From contig NZ_CP053896.1 of NCBI RefSeq assembly GCF_013255915.1, forward strand, positions 1,116,001 to 1,180,000: a DNA stretch of 64,000 nt. Reading direction: 5' to 3'. Of this stretch, positions 15,854-24,092 are shown piece after piece; within the stretch, counting starts at the first letter, position 1, and the number at the start of each line of letters is the position of its first letter. The position numbers and the translations under genes are program-made. Below the pieces are notes generated by a model. That model did no database searches. It was given only the letters and a program-made list of their open reading frames with translations, and was not told the origin of the DNA. The stretch is from Providencia rettgeri. GTDB lineage: Bacteria; Pseudomonadota; Gammaproteobacteria; Enterobacterales; Enterobacteriaceae.

Positions 15854-16483
15854 TTAAATATATCTAGGATAGGTATTAATATATTCGTATTCTTGAATAA
15901 GTTGTGGTAGTGATTTTATTCCTAATTTTGTATAAATATTAGAGCGATGTACCTCTACAGTTCTTGGTGATAATGACAGTTTTTCTGCGGTTTCTTTACT
16001 GGTATTACCTTCTAATATCATATCCATAATTTCTCTTTCTCTAACCGAAAGACGATTAAATTTATCAGAGAGATGAGTATATTTTTTATGCTTCTCATGC
16101 ATACTTAAAAATAATTCCATCGCGTTACTAATGGAATTTGATATTTCGATATTCTTGAAAGGAAAGGGAAAAAAATCAAAAGCTCCAGATTTAAAGCTTT
16201 CTCGACATAGACTGATAGAAGGCTCTTCGGCAAGCACAATGAATGGAACAATACCAAATGAATTATTTATATTGTTTAATCGATTAATACGATTTTCATC
16301 ATTGTTTAAGAATAATAAAATACATTCCTTTACATTACCCTCATTAGGATAAGTATAATTACTCATAAACACTTCTTCGTTATTATAAAATCTAAAGATA
16401 AAACCAAAAGATTCCATCATTAATTTCAGTTTATTCTTAAAGACATTATCACTTTCTACGATTACGTGAATGGTGTTATTCAT
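15854..16483 (-). CDS. LuxR-type regulator with degenerate FixJ-like receiver
   Basis: A 209-residue protein. Residues about 145-200 are a GerE/LuxR helix-turn-helix (LSVREREIMDMILEGNTSKE, then SPRTVEVHRSNIYTKLG). Residues 1-120 follow the FixJ/TtrR receiver pattern, ending in SGAFDFFPFPFK. The phosphorylation residues are lost: the acidic pair is replaced in VIVESDN, the phosphoacceptor Asp position lies in LLFLNN, and the conserved Lys of the KPF motif is Phe. It is therefore probably not controlled by phosphorylation. No kinase gene is adjacent. The ATG at 16483 has AGGAG with 7-nt spacing, whereas the ATG 6 bp upstream is too close to that site. Confidence 0.82.
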   Translation of the reverse strand: MNNTIHVIVESDNVFKNKLKLMMESFGFIFRFYNNEEVFMSNYTYPNEGNVKECILLFLNNDENRINRLNNINNSFGIVPFIVLAEEPSISLCRESFKSGAFDFFPFPFKNIEISNSISNAMELFLSMHEKHKKYTHLSDKFNRLSVREREIMDMILEGNTSKETAEKLSLSPRTVEVHRSNIYTKLGIKSLPQLIQEYEYINTYPRYI

Positions 16484-16953
16484 CACCATACTCCTGTTGA
16501 ACTGATTTGATATTCATACTAATCTGATAAAATACGTAGATAAATAAAGTGAAATTTAAATTCCACAATAATATTTTCTACTGATCGTTGTTTTTTTTAT
16601 TAATGTAATACTGACCTTAATTTATATTAAAAACATCATCTAGTTAAATTTAATATAAAAATAGAAACAATAGTTAAAGTTTGTGTCATTGGGTAATATT
16701 CGATTAATGACGTGTAACATTTTAGGTGATTTTACTTATTAAATGTGTTTTTATCATAAAGTGATAGACAGAAATATTGCTAAAGCTAATCAATAATATC
16801 TTAAATCATTAGTCATAAAAAGTCTTAGATGTACACTTATGTTGTTTTTTGAGGTGATAGCTCTTAACTTGTGAATTGACGAAGATTAAGTACTTTTTAT
16901 ATCTAACATGTTAAAATTAATACTTACCTAGTTTTGATGAGTGAATATACTTA
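16484..16953. other. AT-rich divergent promoter region
   Basis: 470 bp between the LuxR-type gene and cscR. I see no open frame of note, no clear operator and no repeat; it presumably holds both promoters. Confidence 0.5.
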
Positions 16954-17949
16954 ATGGCTTCTTTAAAAGACGTAGCTCGACTTGCAAATGTTTCATTGAT
17001 GACTGTATCAAGGGCAATTAATAGCCCTGAATTACTAAAGCCTGAAACCTTGAAACAAGTCCAACAAGCTATTGAGTCACTCAATTATGTCCCTGATTTT
17101 TCAGCGCGAAAGATCAGAGGGAAAAGCTCTAGGGTTTCGACAGTTGGTGTTTTGGCCCTCGATACAGCAACTACCCCTTTTTCTGTAGAAATCATTCTTT
17201 CAATAGAACAAACCGCGAGACAATTCGGCTGGAGTAGCTTTGTAGTTAATATTACATCTAGCGAAGATAGTGAAAGAGCTGTCCGACAATTATTATCTCA
17301 GCGGCCTGATGGTATTATTTATACTACGATGGGGCTTCGAGAAGTAGCGATTCCAGAAACATTACATAATAATCGTTTGGTTCTTGCTAATTGCATAGAT
17401 AAAAATGGGCAGTTCCCTGCTTATGTGCCAGATGATTTTAATGGTCAATTTAATGCAGTAAAACGCTTAATAGAGAAAGGGTATCGAAATCCTCTTTGTC
17501 TTTATATTCCGCAAGAGACACTTGCTGGAAAAATGCGCCGTGAAGCAGTGGAGTCTGCGTGGGCAAGTGCTGACTTACCGCTAGCATCACTTCAGCAACA
17601 CCATTTAGAGTTAGGCGATGAGCATTATTTAGATGTTATAGCTTTAATTAATAGTCATTTTAAGAATAAAAAACCGAATTTTGATGTCATTATTTGTGGA
17701 AATGACCGTATAGCATTTTTAGCTTACCAAGTACTACTTAGCCGTGGCTTACGTATTCCACAAGATATCGCAGTACTTGGCTATGATAATATGATAGGTG
17801 TCGGGGAACTATTTTATCCTCCATTAAGTACGGTTGTGTTACCGCACTATCAATTAGGCCAACAAGCCGCTTTACACATCATAGAAGAACGGCAGCAAAA
17901 TAGTGTTGAATATGTTGCTTGCGACTTGTTAGAACGTAATTCTTTTTAA
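16954..17949 (+). CDS. cscR: LacI-family sucrose operon repressor CscR
   Basis: A 331-residue LacI/GalR-type repressor. The HTH is at about residues 3-24 (LKDVARLANVSLMTVSRAIN), followed by the hinge NYVPDFSARK and a sugar-binding core with PDGIIYTTMGLR, FDVIICGNDRIAFLAYQVLL and IPQDIAVLGYDN. The core closely follows E. coli CscR, and it is adjacent to a convergent cscA and then cscK. It probably binds the palindrome in the cscA/cscK intergenic region and is released by sucrose or fructose. The start is the canonical MASLKDVA. Confidence 0.88.
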   Translation: MASLKDVARLANVSLMTVSRAINSPELLKPETLKQVQQAIESLNYVPDFSARKIRGKSSRVSTVGVLALDTATTPFSVEIILSIEQTARQFGWSSFVVNITSSEDSERAVRQLLSQRPDGIIYTTMGLREVAIPETLHNNRLVLANCIDKNGQFPAYVPDDFNGQFNAVKRLIEKGYRNPLCLYIPQETLAGKMRREAVESAWASADLPLASLQQHHLELGDEHYLDVIALINSHFKNKKPNFDVIICGNDRIAFLAYQVLLSRGLRIPQDIAVLGYDNMIGVGELFYPPLSTVVLPHYQLGQQAALHIIEERQQNSVEYVACDLLERNSF

Positions 17950-17980
17950 CCTTGCAGAGAAAAGCAAATCTAGTAGCTTG

Positions 17981-19435
17981 CTATTCAATGGATTTTTTGA
18001 TCTCCCAATAAATCGCTTTTTCGAGCTTTGCTTGCTGATTTATTGCAAATAATCTTAAGTCCCGCTCACTTTGATGGGGGTAGATTCGACAACTAAAGTT
18101 GAGTTCACCATCATTAATAAATACTTCCAAGCTAGAGTGATCGATAAAAGCATTTATTTTAAGTTGATGACCTTCAGGTATTGGCGCACAACGACTATCA
18201 CTAATTGTATATTCAGGGTAATGACGCATTAAGGTTAATTGCTGACTTTGGTTATCAATGTAAAACTGTACGCCGTATCCTACCCAAAAGCCGAATTTTT
18301 CAGCAGGGCTTTGCTGTAAGTCCCAGATAAGTTCTATTTCACAACTTGTCGCATTCTCATTCAGTATGATTGTGCTGTTTTTAGCTAGTGTTGTTGCGGG
18401 AAAATGGCTTGCGGACTGACGTAATGTTTTCAATTCCTCTATAGGTTTAGCAATAATTTTACCTTGTTCATTCAGTGTTAGCTCTCTAGGTAAAGTAAAA
18501 CATCCTGACCACCCATGTTTTTGTGTGGGCATATGGCTTTCCCACATATCCATCCAAGCGATAGCGATACGGCGGCCATCTTTAGCTAAAAAGGTTTGAG
18601 GTGCGTAAAAGTCTTGGCCGAAATCAAGTTCTGTAAATGCATGTGAAATTTTATAAGATGAATTAGGAGACCAATTACCAACCAAATAACCATTTTGAAA
18701 TAGATTTCGATACTGATAATTTTTTGCTTTTTTTCCTTGAGGTGAAAAGAGGGCAACAAATTGTTCGCCTAATGGAAAGAAATCAGGACATTCCCACATA
18801 TAAACATTATTGTCGTCAGTTTTTGCCAGGACTTGGTAGTTTTGATCCCAATTTAATAAGTCTGTACTCTTAAATAAAAGTATTTGTCCTTGATCTTGGG
18901 AGTCTCTTGCGCCGACGACCATCCACCATTTTCCATCTTGTCGCCAAACTTTAGGATCTCGAAAGTGCATATAACCATCGGGTGCAGACAGCACAACACC
19001 TTTCTTTTCGAAATGAATACCATCTTCACTGATTGCAACACATTGTGATTGGATGATTTGACTATCATCACCTGGATTTGCTAACCAGATGTGGCCCGTG
19101 TAGAACAGATATAATTTATTATCGTAACTAATTGCAGATCCTGAGAAACAACCATCTCGGTCATAGTCTTCACTAGGTGCTAACGCAATTGCCTGATGTT
19201 CCCAATGTACCATATCTGTACTTGTTGCATGCCCCCAATGCATGGGGCCCCAAATCGCACTAAATGGATGATGTTGATAAAATGCATGGTATTGGCCTTG
19301 ATGATAGATCAAACCATTAGGGTCATTCATCCAGCCTGCATAAGGGGCAAGGTGGTATTGTGGGTAAAACTGCAAGTCCATATTTTTCCTTGCTGTTTTG
19401 ATGGCTTCGTTGGCTAGTTCAAGTTGTTTTTTCAT
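17981..19435 (-). CDS. cscA: Sucrose hydrolase (invertase) CscA, GH32
   Basis: Glycoside hydrolase family 32 enzyme that splits sucrose, or sucrose-6-phosphate, to glucose and fructose. The 484 residues contain the nucleophile motif GWMNDPNG (Asp38), the HFRDPKVWR motif with its transition-state Asp, and the acid/base motif MWECPDF. A C-terminal beta-sandwich ends in DHSSLEVFINDGE. It closely tracks E. coli CscA and has no signal peptide, so it acts in the cytoplasm. The ATG at 19435 has AGGAAG; the longer in-frame start at 19480 is unlikely. It is divergent from cscK across a LacI-type operator. Confidence 0.93.
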   Translation of the reverse strand: MKKQLELANEAIKTARKNMDLQFYPQYHLAPYAGWMNDPNGLIYHQGQYHAFYQHHPFSAIWGPMHWGHATSTDMVHWEHQAIALAPSEDYDRDGCFSGSAISYDNKLYLFYTGHIWLANPGDDSQIIQSQCVAISEDGIHFEKKGVVLSAPDGYMHFRDPKVWRQDGKWWMVVGARDSQDQGQILLFKSTDLLNWDQNYQVLAKTDDNNVYMWECPDFFPLGEQFVALFSPQGKKAKNYQYRNLFQNGYLVGNWSPNSSYKISHAFTELDFGQDFYAPQTFLAKDGRRIAIAWMDMWESHMPTQKHGWSGCFTLPRELTLNEQGKIIAKPIEELKTLRQSASHFPATTLAKNSTIILNENATSCEIELIWDLQQSPAEKFGFWVGYGVQFYIDNQSQQLTLMRHYPEYTISDSRCAPIPEGHQLKINAFIDHSSLEVFINDGELNFSCRIYPHQSERDLRLFAINQQAKLEKAIYWEIKKSIE

Positions 19436-19529
19436 TATGGCTTCCTGAATGTTTTTCGATCGCAATAACAAAATAAGCACATGAAATTCAATAATAGGTG
19501 CGTTTATTTGCTGGTTTCTTTATACTCAA

Positions 19530-19543
19530 TGTTAACGTTAACA
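19530..19543. promoter_or_regulatory. LacI-family operator between cscA and cscK
   Basis: TGTTAACGTTAACA is a perfect 14-bp palindrome with a central CG, typical of LacI/GalR-type operators. It lies about 95 bp from either start in the divergent promoter region; CscR is the obvious candidate. Confidence 0.7.
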
Positions 19544-19638
19544 GTTTGCGTTTACTAGTTTTATTTTTATGAGCTGGTAATGTGCTAGCTATGAATAAGA
19601 ATGAAGGTTAAAAATATAAAACTCGCAAAGGAGACATA

Positions 19639-20586
19639 ATGAAAGTTTGGGCATTAGGGGATGCTGTCATTGATTTAATCCCCCTTCAAAACATGCAATA
19701 TGAAGCTTGTGCTGGTGGAGCACCTGTGAATGTTGCCGCGGGTGTTGCACGCTTAGGGCAAAACAGTGGTTTTATTGGGCGAGTCGGCGAAGAAGCTTTT
19801 GGGCATTTTATGCAGAAAACCCTATTTGATATAGGGGTTGATACTAGTGCGATGGAGTTTGATGAAAAGTATAAAACAAGTACTGTTCTCGTCTCGTTAC
19901 ACGAAAATGGAGAACGTGAATTTTCTTTTTTAGTTTCTCCTTCGGCCGACCAATTTTTAACGATAAATAATTTACCGCAATTTGGTAATGATATTTTGCA
20001 TTTTTGCTCATTAGCTCTGGTGCACCATCAATGCAGAGCATCACTATCGACAGCTATCGAACAACTCAAGCTCGCTGGCGGGTTACTGAGCTTTGATATT
20101 AACATTCGTCCGCAAATGTGGTCAGATCCCGACAAAATGCACCAAATTGTTGATAATTTTGCAAAACAAGCAGATATTTTAAAACTTTCGGATGATGAAT
20201 TGCTGTGGTTAACGCAAGAAAGTCGTTTTGAGAATGCCATAGCTAAATTGCAAAATTACCCTGCTCAATTAAAAATTGTGACTCAAGGTGCTAAAGGTTG
20301 TCAGGTGTTCACCCCCTCAGTTCAAATAGCCGTAAGTGCTTATTTAGTTGAAAGTATTGATACTACTGGTGCAGGTGACGCATTTATGGCAGGGTTATTG
20401 GCGGCCATCTCACAATATGGGCTAGTCAACGAAAAAGAGGGATTGATGAAGGTCATCTCGCAAGCTACGGCTTGTGGTGCATTAGCGACAACTAAAAAAG
20501 GCGCTATCGCTGCGGCTCCGACACAACAGGAATTATTTGTATTTATGCAGCAGCAACCGCCATTACATCAACGCGATGTTTTTTGA
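19639..20586 (+). CDS. cscK: Fructokinase CscK
   Basis: PfkB/ribokinase-family sugar kinase of 315 residues that phosphorylates fructose released by CscA. It has the N-terminal ribokinase signature (CAGGAPVNVAAGVARLG) and the C-terminal signature DTTGAGDAF at 241-249 with catalytic Asp247. An AAAGGAGA ribosome-binding site precedes the ATG. It is divergent from cscA. In E. coli, cscK is followed by the sucrose permease gene cscB; here a terminator and rarD follow. Confidence 0.92.
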   Translation: MKVWALGDAVIDLIPLQNMQYEACAGGAPVNVAAGVARLGQNSGFIGRVGEEAFGHFMQKTLFDIGVDTSAMEFDEKYKTSTVLVSLHENGEREFSFLVSPSADQFLTINNLPQFGNDILHFCSLALVHHQCRASLSTAIEQLKLAGGLLSFDINIRPQMWSDPDKMHQIVDNFAKQADILKLSDDELLWLTQESRFENAIAKLQNYPAQLKIVTQGAKGCQVFTPSVQIAVSAYLVESIDTTGAGDAFMAGLLAAISQYGLVNEKEGLMKVISQATACGALATTKKGAIAAAPTQQELFVFMQQQPPLHQRDVF

Positions 20587-20608
20587 TGAGAATATATGTG
20601 TATTGAGC

Positions 20609-20643
20609 AACTAAAAGGTAGCGATATAGTTACCTTTTAGTTT
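20609..20643 (+). terminator. cscK terminator
   Basis: Perfect 12-bp stem AACTAAAAGGTA / TACCTTTTAGTT with a 10-nt loop, ending in T residues, 22 bp after the cscK stop. Confidence 0.8.
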
Positions 20644-20758
20644 AAGAATACTTGATATAATTCAAATTATATTATGGTGGTGGCAAGTTTTATTTTTTGC
20701 ATTTTGGCGTATGATAAGTAGCTAATATTATTTAATCAGATTTTATTGTGGATAAATC

Positions 20759-21685
20759 ATGTTGCTTCGCTCGGGAGTAGCTCTTGCTATTTTTTCCTAT
20801 ATCCTATGGGGAATAACACCATTATTTTATCGTTTACTTCCCGGTGCGGAACCTTTAGAGCTACTTGCAGAACGTCTTATCTGGTCTGTGCCTATACTTT
20901 TTCTTGTTCGCTTAATTATCAAAAATAAATCTTTATGGCGTGAGGTATGGTCTGACAAACAGTCGATAATCCTGTGTTTATTTAGTTCGTCGGTTATGGC
21001 GATATCTTGGACTACATTTACTTATGCATTAACCCACGGGCAGGTGTTAGCTGCTAGTCTTGGCTATTTTATTAACCCATTATTTTCTATTTTACTTGGT
21101 GTTTTGTTCCTTCGCGAACGGCTTGTTTTTGCAGAAAAAATGGCTGTTATTTTTATTTGTGCGGGGGTCGGTTACCAAATTTGGCAGTATGGTGAATTAC
21201 CTATTTTAGCGTTAGTAATGGGGAGTGCTTTTGCAGTCTATGGGTTAATCCGTAAATTTATTCGATTTGATGTGATTACGTCTTTATTTCTAGAAGCACT
21301 TTGGCTGCTTCCCATTGCAATAGCGATCACTTGGTGGTTAGCATCTCATGGTCTAAGTGCCGTGACGCAAGGGGATTGGCAAATTAAAGTTCTTTATATG
21401 TTAGCGGCGCCTGTCACGATAATTCCTTTGCTTTTTTTTACCGCAGCGATTAAACGGACATCATTAACGGTGATTGGTTTAGCGCAATATATAGAACCAA
21501 CAATTCAATTTTTATTGGCCGTATTTTTATTTAATGAGCTCTTTGATTGGGTCAAAGGTATTAGTTTTTCACTTATTTGGATTGGTTTAATGTTTTGTGT
21601 ATTAGCTATTTTACGCAAACAGTATATTAAATTTTCTCACAAAGAACCCTTTATTACTGGGCGCGATAAAACACCATTAGATTAA
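20759..21685 (+). CDS. rarD: EamA-family transporter RarD
   Basis: A 308-residue inner-membrane protein with ten predicted hydrophobic segments in two EamA repeats. It matches the RarD family, for example YILWGITPLFYRLL at the start, WTTFTYALTHGQVLAASLGYF-type text in the third to fourth segment, and AQYIEPTIQFLLAVF near the end. The substrate is not established; the original link was to chloramphenicol sensitivity. It is transcribed alone between cscK and purT. Confidence 0.88.
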   Translation: MLLRSGVALAIFSYILWGITPLFYRLLPGAEPLELLAERLIWSVPILFLVRLIIKNKSLWREVWSDKQSIILCLFSSSVMAISWTTFTYALTHGQVLAASLGYFINPLFSILLGVLFLRERLVFAEKMAVIFICAGVGYQIWQYGELPILALVMGSAFAVYGLIRKFIRFDVITSLFLEALWLLPIAIAITWWLASHGLSAVTQGDWQIKVLYMLAAPVTIIPLLFFTAAIKRTSLTVIGLAQYIEPTIQFLLAVFLFNELFDWVKGISFSLIWIGLMFCVLAILRKQYIKFSHKEPFITGRDKTPLD

Positions 21686-21750
21686 ATAATAATTATTATT
21701 ATCAATCGATTATGAAATTTTTTTTTATAGTGTTTTTTCCTTGATAGTAA

Positions 21751-21766
21751 AAGCAAACGATTGCGT
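21751..21766. promoter_or_regulatory. PurR operator upstream of purT
   Basis: AAGCAAACGATTGCGT matches the PurR consensus ACGCAAACGTTTGCGT at 14 of 16 positions and touches a TATAAT-like -10 at 21768-21773. It lies 41 bp before the purT start. purT is a known PurR target in E. coli. Confidence 0.8.
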
Positions 21767-21807
21767 ATATAATTGGTATCAACTTTTTGTCGGTAAGGTC
21801 ATCAATC

Positions 21808-22986
21808 ATGAATCAATTAGGTACTGCGCTGTGTAAATCTGCAACAAAAGTCATGCTGTTAGGTGCTGGAGAGTTAGGCAAAGAAGTTGCGATTGAATGT
21901 CAACGATTGGGCATCGAAGTTATTGCGGTTGATCGCTATGATAATGCGCCAGCGATGCATATTGCACACCGCAGTTATACGATAAACATGCTTGATGGCG
22001 AAGCGCTGAAACAAATAGTCTCACGGGAAAAACCTGATATTATCGTGCCTGAAATTGAAGCAATTGCGACACAGGTATTGATGGAGCTTGAACAGCAAGG
22101 ACAAAAAGTGGTTCCGTCTGCGAAAGCCATTGTACTTACTATGGATAGAGAAGGGATCCGTCGTTTAGCGGCAGAAGAGTTGAAATTGCCAACATCAGAG
22201 TATCAATTTGTAGACAGTAACCCCGATTTTATTGCAGCGGCAGAAAAAATTGGGTTTCCCTGTATTGTTAAGCCTGTGATGAGTTCATCAGGAAAGGGAC
22301 AAAGTGTGATCCGCTCTCGAGCAGAATTAGATCAGGCTTGGGATTATTCCCAGCAAGGTGGGCGAGCAGGGCAGGGGCGTGTAATTGTTGAAAAAATGGT
22401 TAATTTTGATTTTGAAATTACATTGTTAACAGTCAGTGCAGTGGATGGTATTCACTTTTGTGCGCCTATAGGTCACCGACAAGAAAAAGGGGATTACCGT
22501 GAGTCTTGGCAGCCGCAGTACATGAGTGAGGCTGCGTTGAAAAAAGCGCAAGACATTGCCAAGAAAATTGTAACCTCTCTAGGAGGTTATGGAATATTTG
22601 GTGTTGAATTATTCGTATGTGGTGACGATATCATTTTTAATGAGGTTTCGCCTCGTCCCCATGATACGGGGATGGTGACGCTTATTTCGCAGAGTTTATC
22701 TGAATTTGCATTACATGTTCGTGCATTTCTTGGTTTCCCAATTGGCGTGATCCGTCAATATGGGCCGAGTGCTTCAGCGGTTATTTTACCTAATTTACAA
22801 AGCCAAAATGTGGTTTTTTCAAATATTGGTGCTGCTTTGGGGTCTGACACCCAATTACGGTTATTTGGTAAACCTGAAATTGCAGGAACTCGTCGGTTAG
22901 GTGTGGCTTTGGCGATTGCGGATTCTATTGAAAATGCATTAGATATGGCTAAGAAAACCGCGAATACAGTGTGTGTTTCTGGTTGA
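21808..22986 (+). CDS. purT: Formate-dependent phosphoribosylglycinamide formyltransferase PurT
   Basis: ATP-grasp enzyme that makes formyl-GAR from GAR, formate and ATP in purine synthesis, the alternative to PurN. The 392-residue product has the ATP-grasp features [13 protein letters not shown] and [24 protein letters not shown] and matches E. coli PurT over its full length. The ATG at 21808 is chosen over an in-frame start 21 bp upstream because the protein family begins there. It is preceded by a PurR box, so it is probably repressed when purines are plentiful. Confidence 0.96.
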   Translation: MNQLGTALCKSATKVMLLGAGELGKEVAIECQRLGIEVIAVDRYDNAPAMHIAHRSYTINMLDGEALKQIVSREKPDIIVPEIEAIATQVLMELEQQGQKVVPSAKAIVLTMDREGIRRLAAEELKLPTSEYQFVDSNPDFIAAAEKIGFPCIVKPVMSSSGKGQSVIRSRAELDQAWDYSQQGGRAGQGRVIVEKMVNFDFEITLLTVSAVDGIHFCAPIGHRQEKGDYRESWQPQYMSEAALKKAQDIAKKIVTSLGGYGIFGVELFVCGDDIIFNEVSPRPHDTGMVTLISQSLSEFALHVRAFLGFPIGVIRQYGPSASAVILPNLQSQNVVFSNIGAALGSDTQLRLFGKPEIAGTRRLGVALAIADSIENALDMAKKTANTVCVSG

Positions 22987-23000
22987 TCTTGATGAATTTT

Positions 23001-23029
23001 GCGCTCAATGACTCTAAGTGAGTGAGCGC
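23001..23029 (+). terminator. Hairpin after purT
   Basis: GCGCTCA / TGAGCGC stem with partial extra pairing inside, 14 bp after the purT stop. The following T-run is weak, so termination is only likely. Confidence 0.5.
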
Positions 23030-23207
23030 TTGTATACTTTAATTTTAACTTTGAGATTATCTTCATATAAGACTTTATTTACCTTTATTCCTAGTTTCAC
23101 TGAAATAGATATCCGCTATCTTTAATTAAGCGAGTATTTAATAGAGCAAAGTTGATGAGCTTAGCGTCTTATCACTTAGTAGGCATAAAAGTAGAATAAG
23201 GAAAGTT

Positions 23208-23663
23208 ATGATGATTCATTATGTAGTTGGTTTAATGTCATTAGGATTAATATCTTTTTTATCAACAGCGCAAAATCTTGAACAACAATTCAGTTTATGG
23301 GTAGAGAACGAAAAAGATAAAATCGAGTGTTTTGAGCAACAATCTTCATTTAAGTATTGCTTAGGTAAATCATCGAATAAAGGCTTAGCTGTTTTTGACC
23401 AAAAAGGACAAGAGATTTATCAACTTTACTATTTTGATAATTGGCCTGATGAAGCGCAAGACGGGGTATATCGAATTCGCAAAGAAAATAAAATTGGTTT
23501 TGCAGACGCAATTACTGGGGAAATCGTGGTTGATGCAATTTATGATTGCGCGTATCCCTTTGAAGCAGGGAAAGCGAAAGTCGGTATCGGATGTGAAACG
23601 CAAACAGATGGTGAACACAGTTGGTGGGTTGGTGGTAAATGGACAACAATTACACGCCAATAG
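23208..23663 (+). CDS. Small exported WG-repeat-like protein
   Basis: A 151-residue protein with a signal peptide (hydrophobic residues about 5-21, ending near STAQ). The body resembles WG/KWG repeats: KGLAVFDQKGQEIYQ, KIGFADAITGEIVVDAIYDCAYPF and EAGKAKVGIG. Such repeats form beta-propeller-like surfaces of unknown role. Four Cys could form disulphides in the periplasm. No partner gene is adjacent. The start at 23208 or the next codon ATG cannot be told apart. Confidence 0.7.
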   Translation: MMIHYVVGLMSLGLISFLSTAQNLEQQFSLWVENEKDKIECFEQQSSFKYCLGKSSNKGLAVFDQKGQEIYQLYYFDNWPDEAQDGVYRIRKENKIGFADAITGEIVVDAIYDCAYPFEAGKAKVGIGCETQTDGEHSWWVGGKWTTITRQ

Positions 23664-24092
23664 CACATAGATATTATAAAGCTTTAGATAACCTAACTTT
23701 GAGATTTCACGTTATTAGTGAAATTTGTTTACAATAAACTTCATTTTATTCATATGAGTTGCATTTTTTAACTTATTGAAAACAAATCAGAATCGTTATG
23801 TGGATCACATTTTTGACCTCATATTCCCTTCCTAAAAACCATTTAAAGTAAAAAACAAACCGCTTAATTCTATATGGCACCACTTAGCATAACTTTAGTC
23901 ATTTGCTGAGTGTAATTTCATACCATATACACCATGGCAGAGCTCAATTTTTTAATTCAATACAGTTCAACCACTGCCAATTAAAAAACCATCAACGATA
24001 AATGATAAGCAACGAAAACACAGCGATATCGTTTTTTAAGATGGTTAATACAAAATCAATGGCATGTTCGTTTTACCTCAGAAGGGTGTTCT
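23664..24092. promoter_or_regulatory. btsT upstream region with a possible CRP site
   Basis: 429 bp with no convincing gene. At 23791-23812 a sequence has a perfect right half-site TCACATTT and a weak left half (CGTTA in place of TGTGA) at CRP spacing. E. coli btsT is CRP-dependent, so this fits, but the match is incomplete. Nothing else stands out. Confidence 0.35.

Noticed and set aside
21686-21710. AT-rich Fur-like sequence before purT
   Set aside because: It resembles a Fur box only through A/T content and lacks the symmetric GATAAT/ATTATC pairs; a PurR box explains the promoter better.
23796-23810. Perfect-looking short palindrome TGTGGATCACA as a CRP site
   Set aside because: The half-sites are 11 bp end to end, too close for CRP (16 bp); only the offset weak site noted upstream of btsT remains possible.
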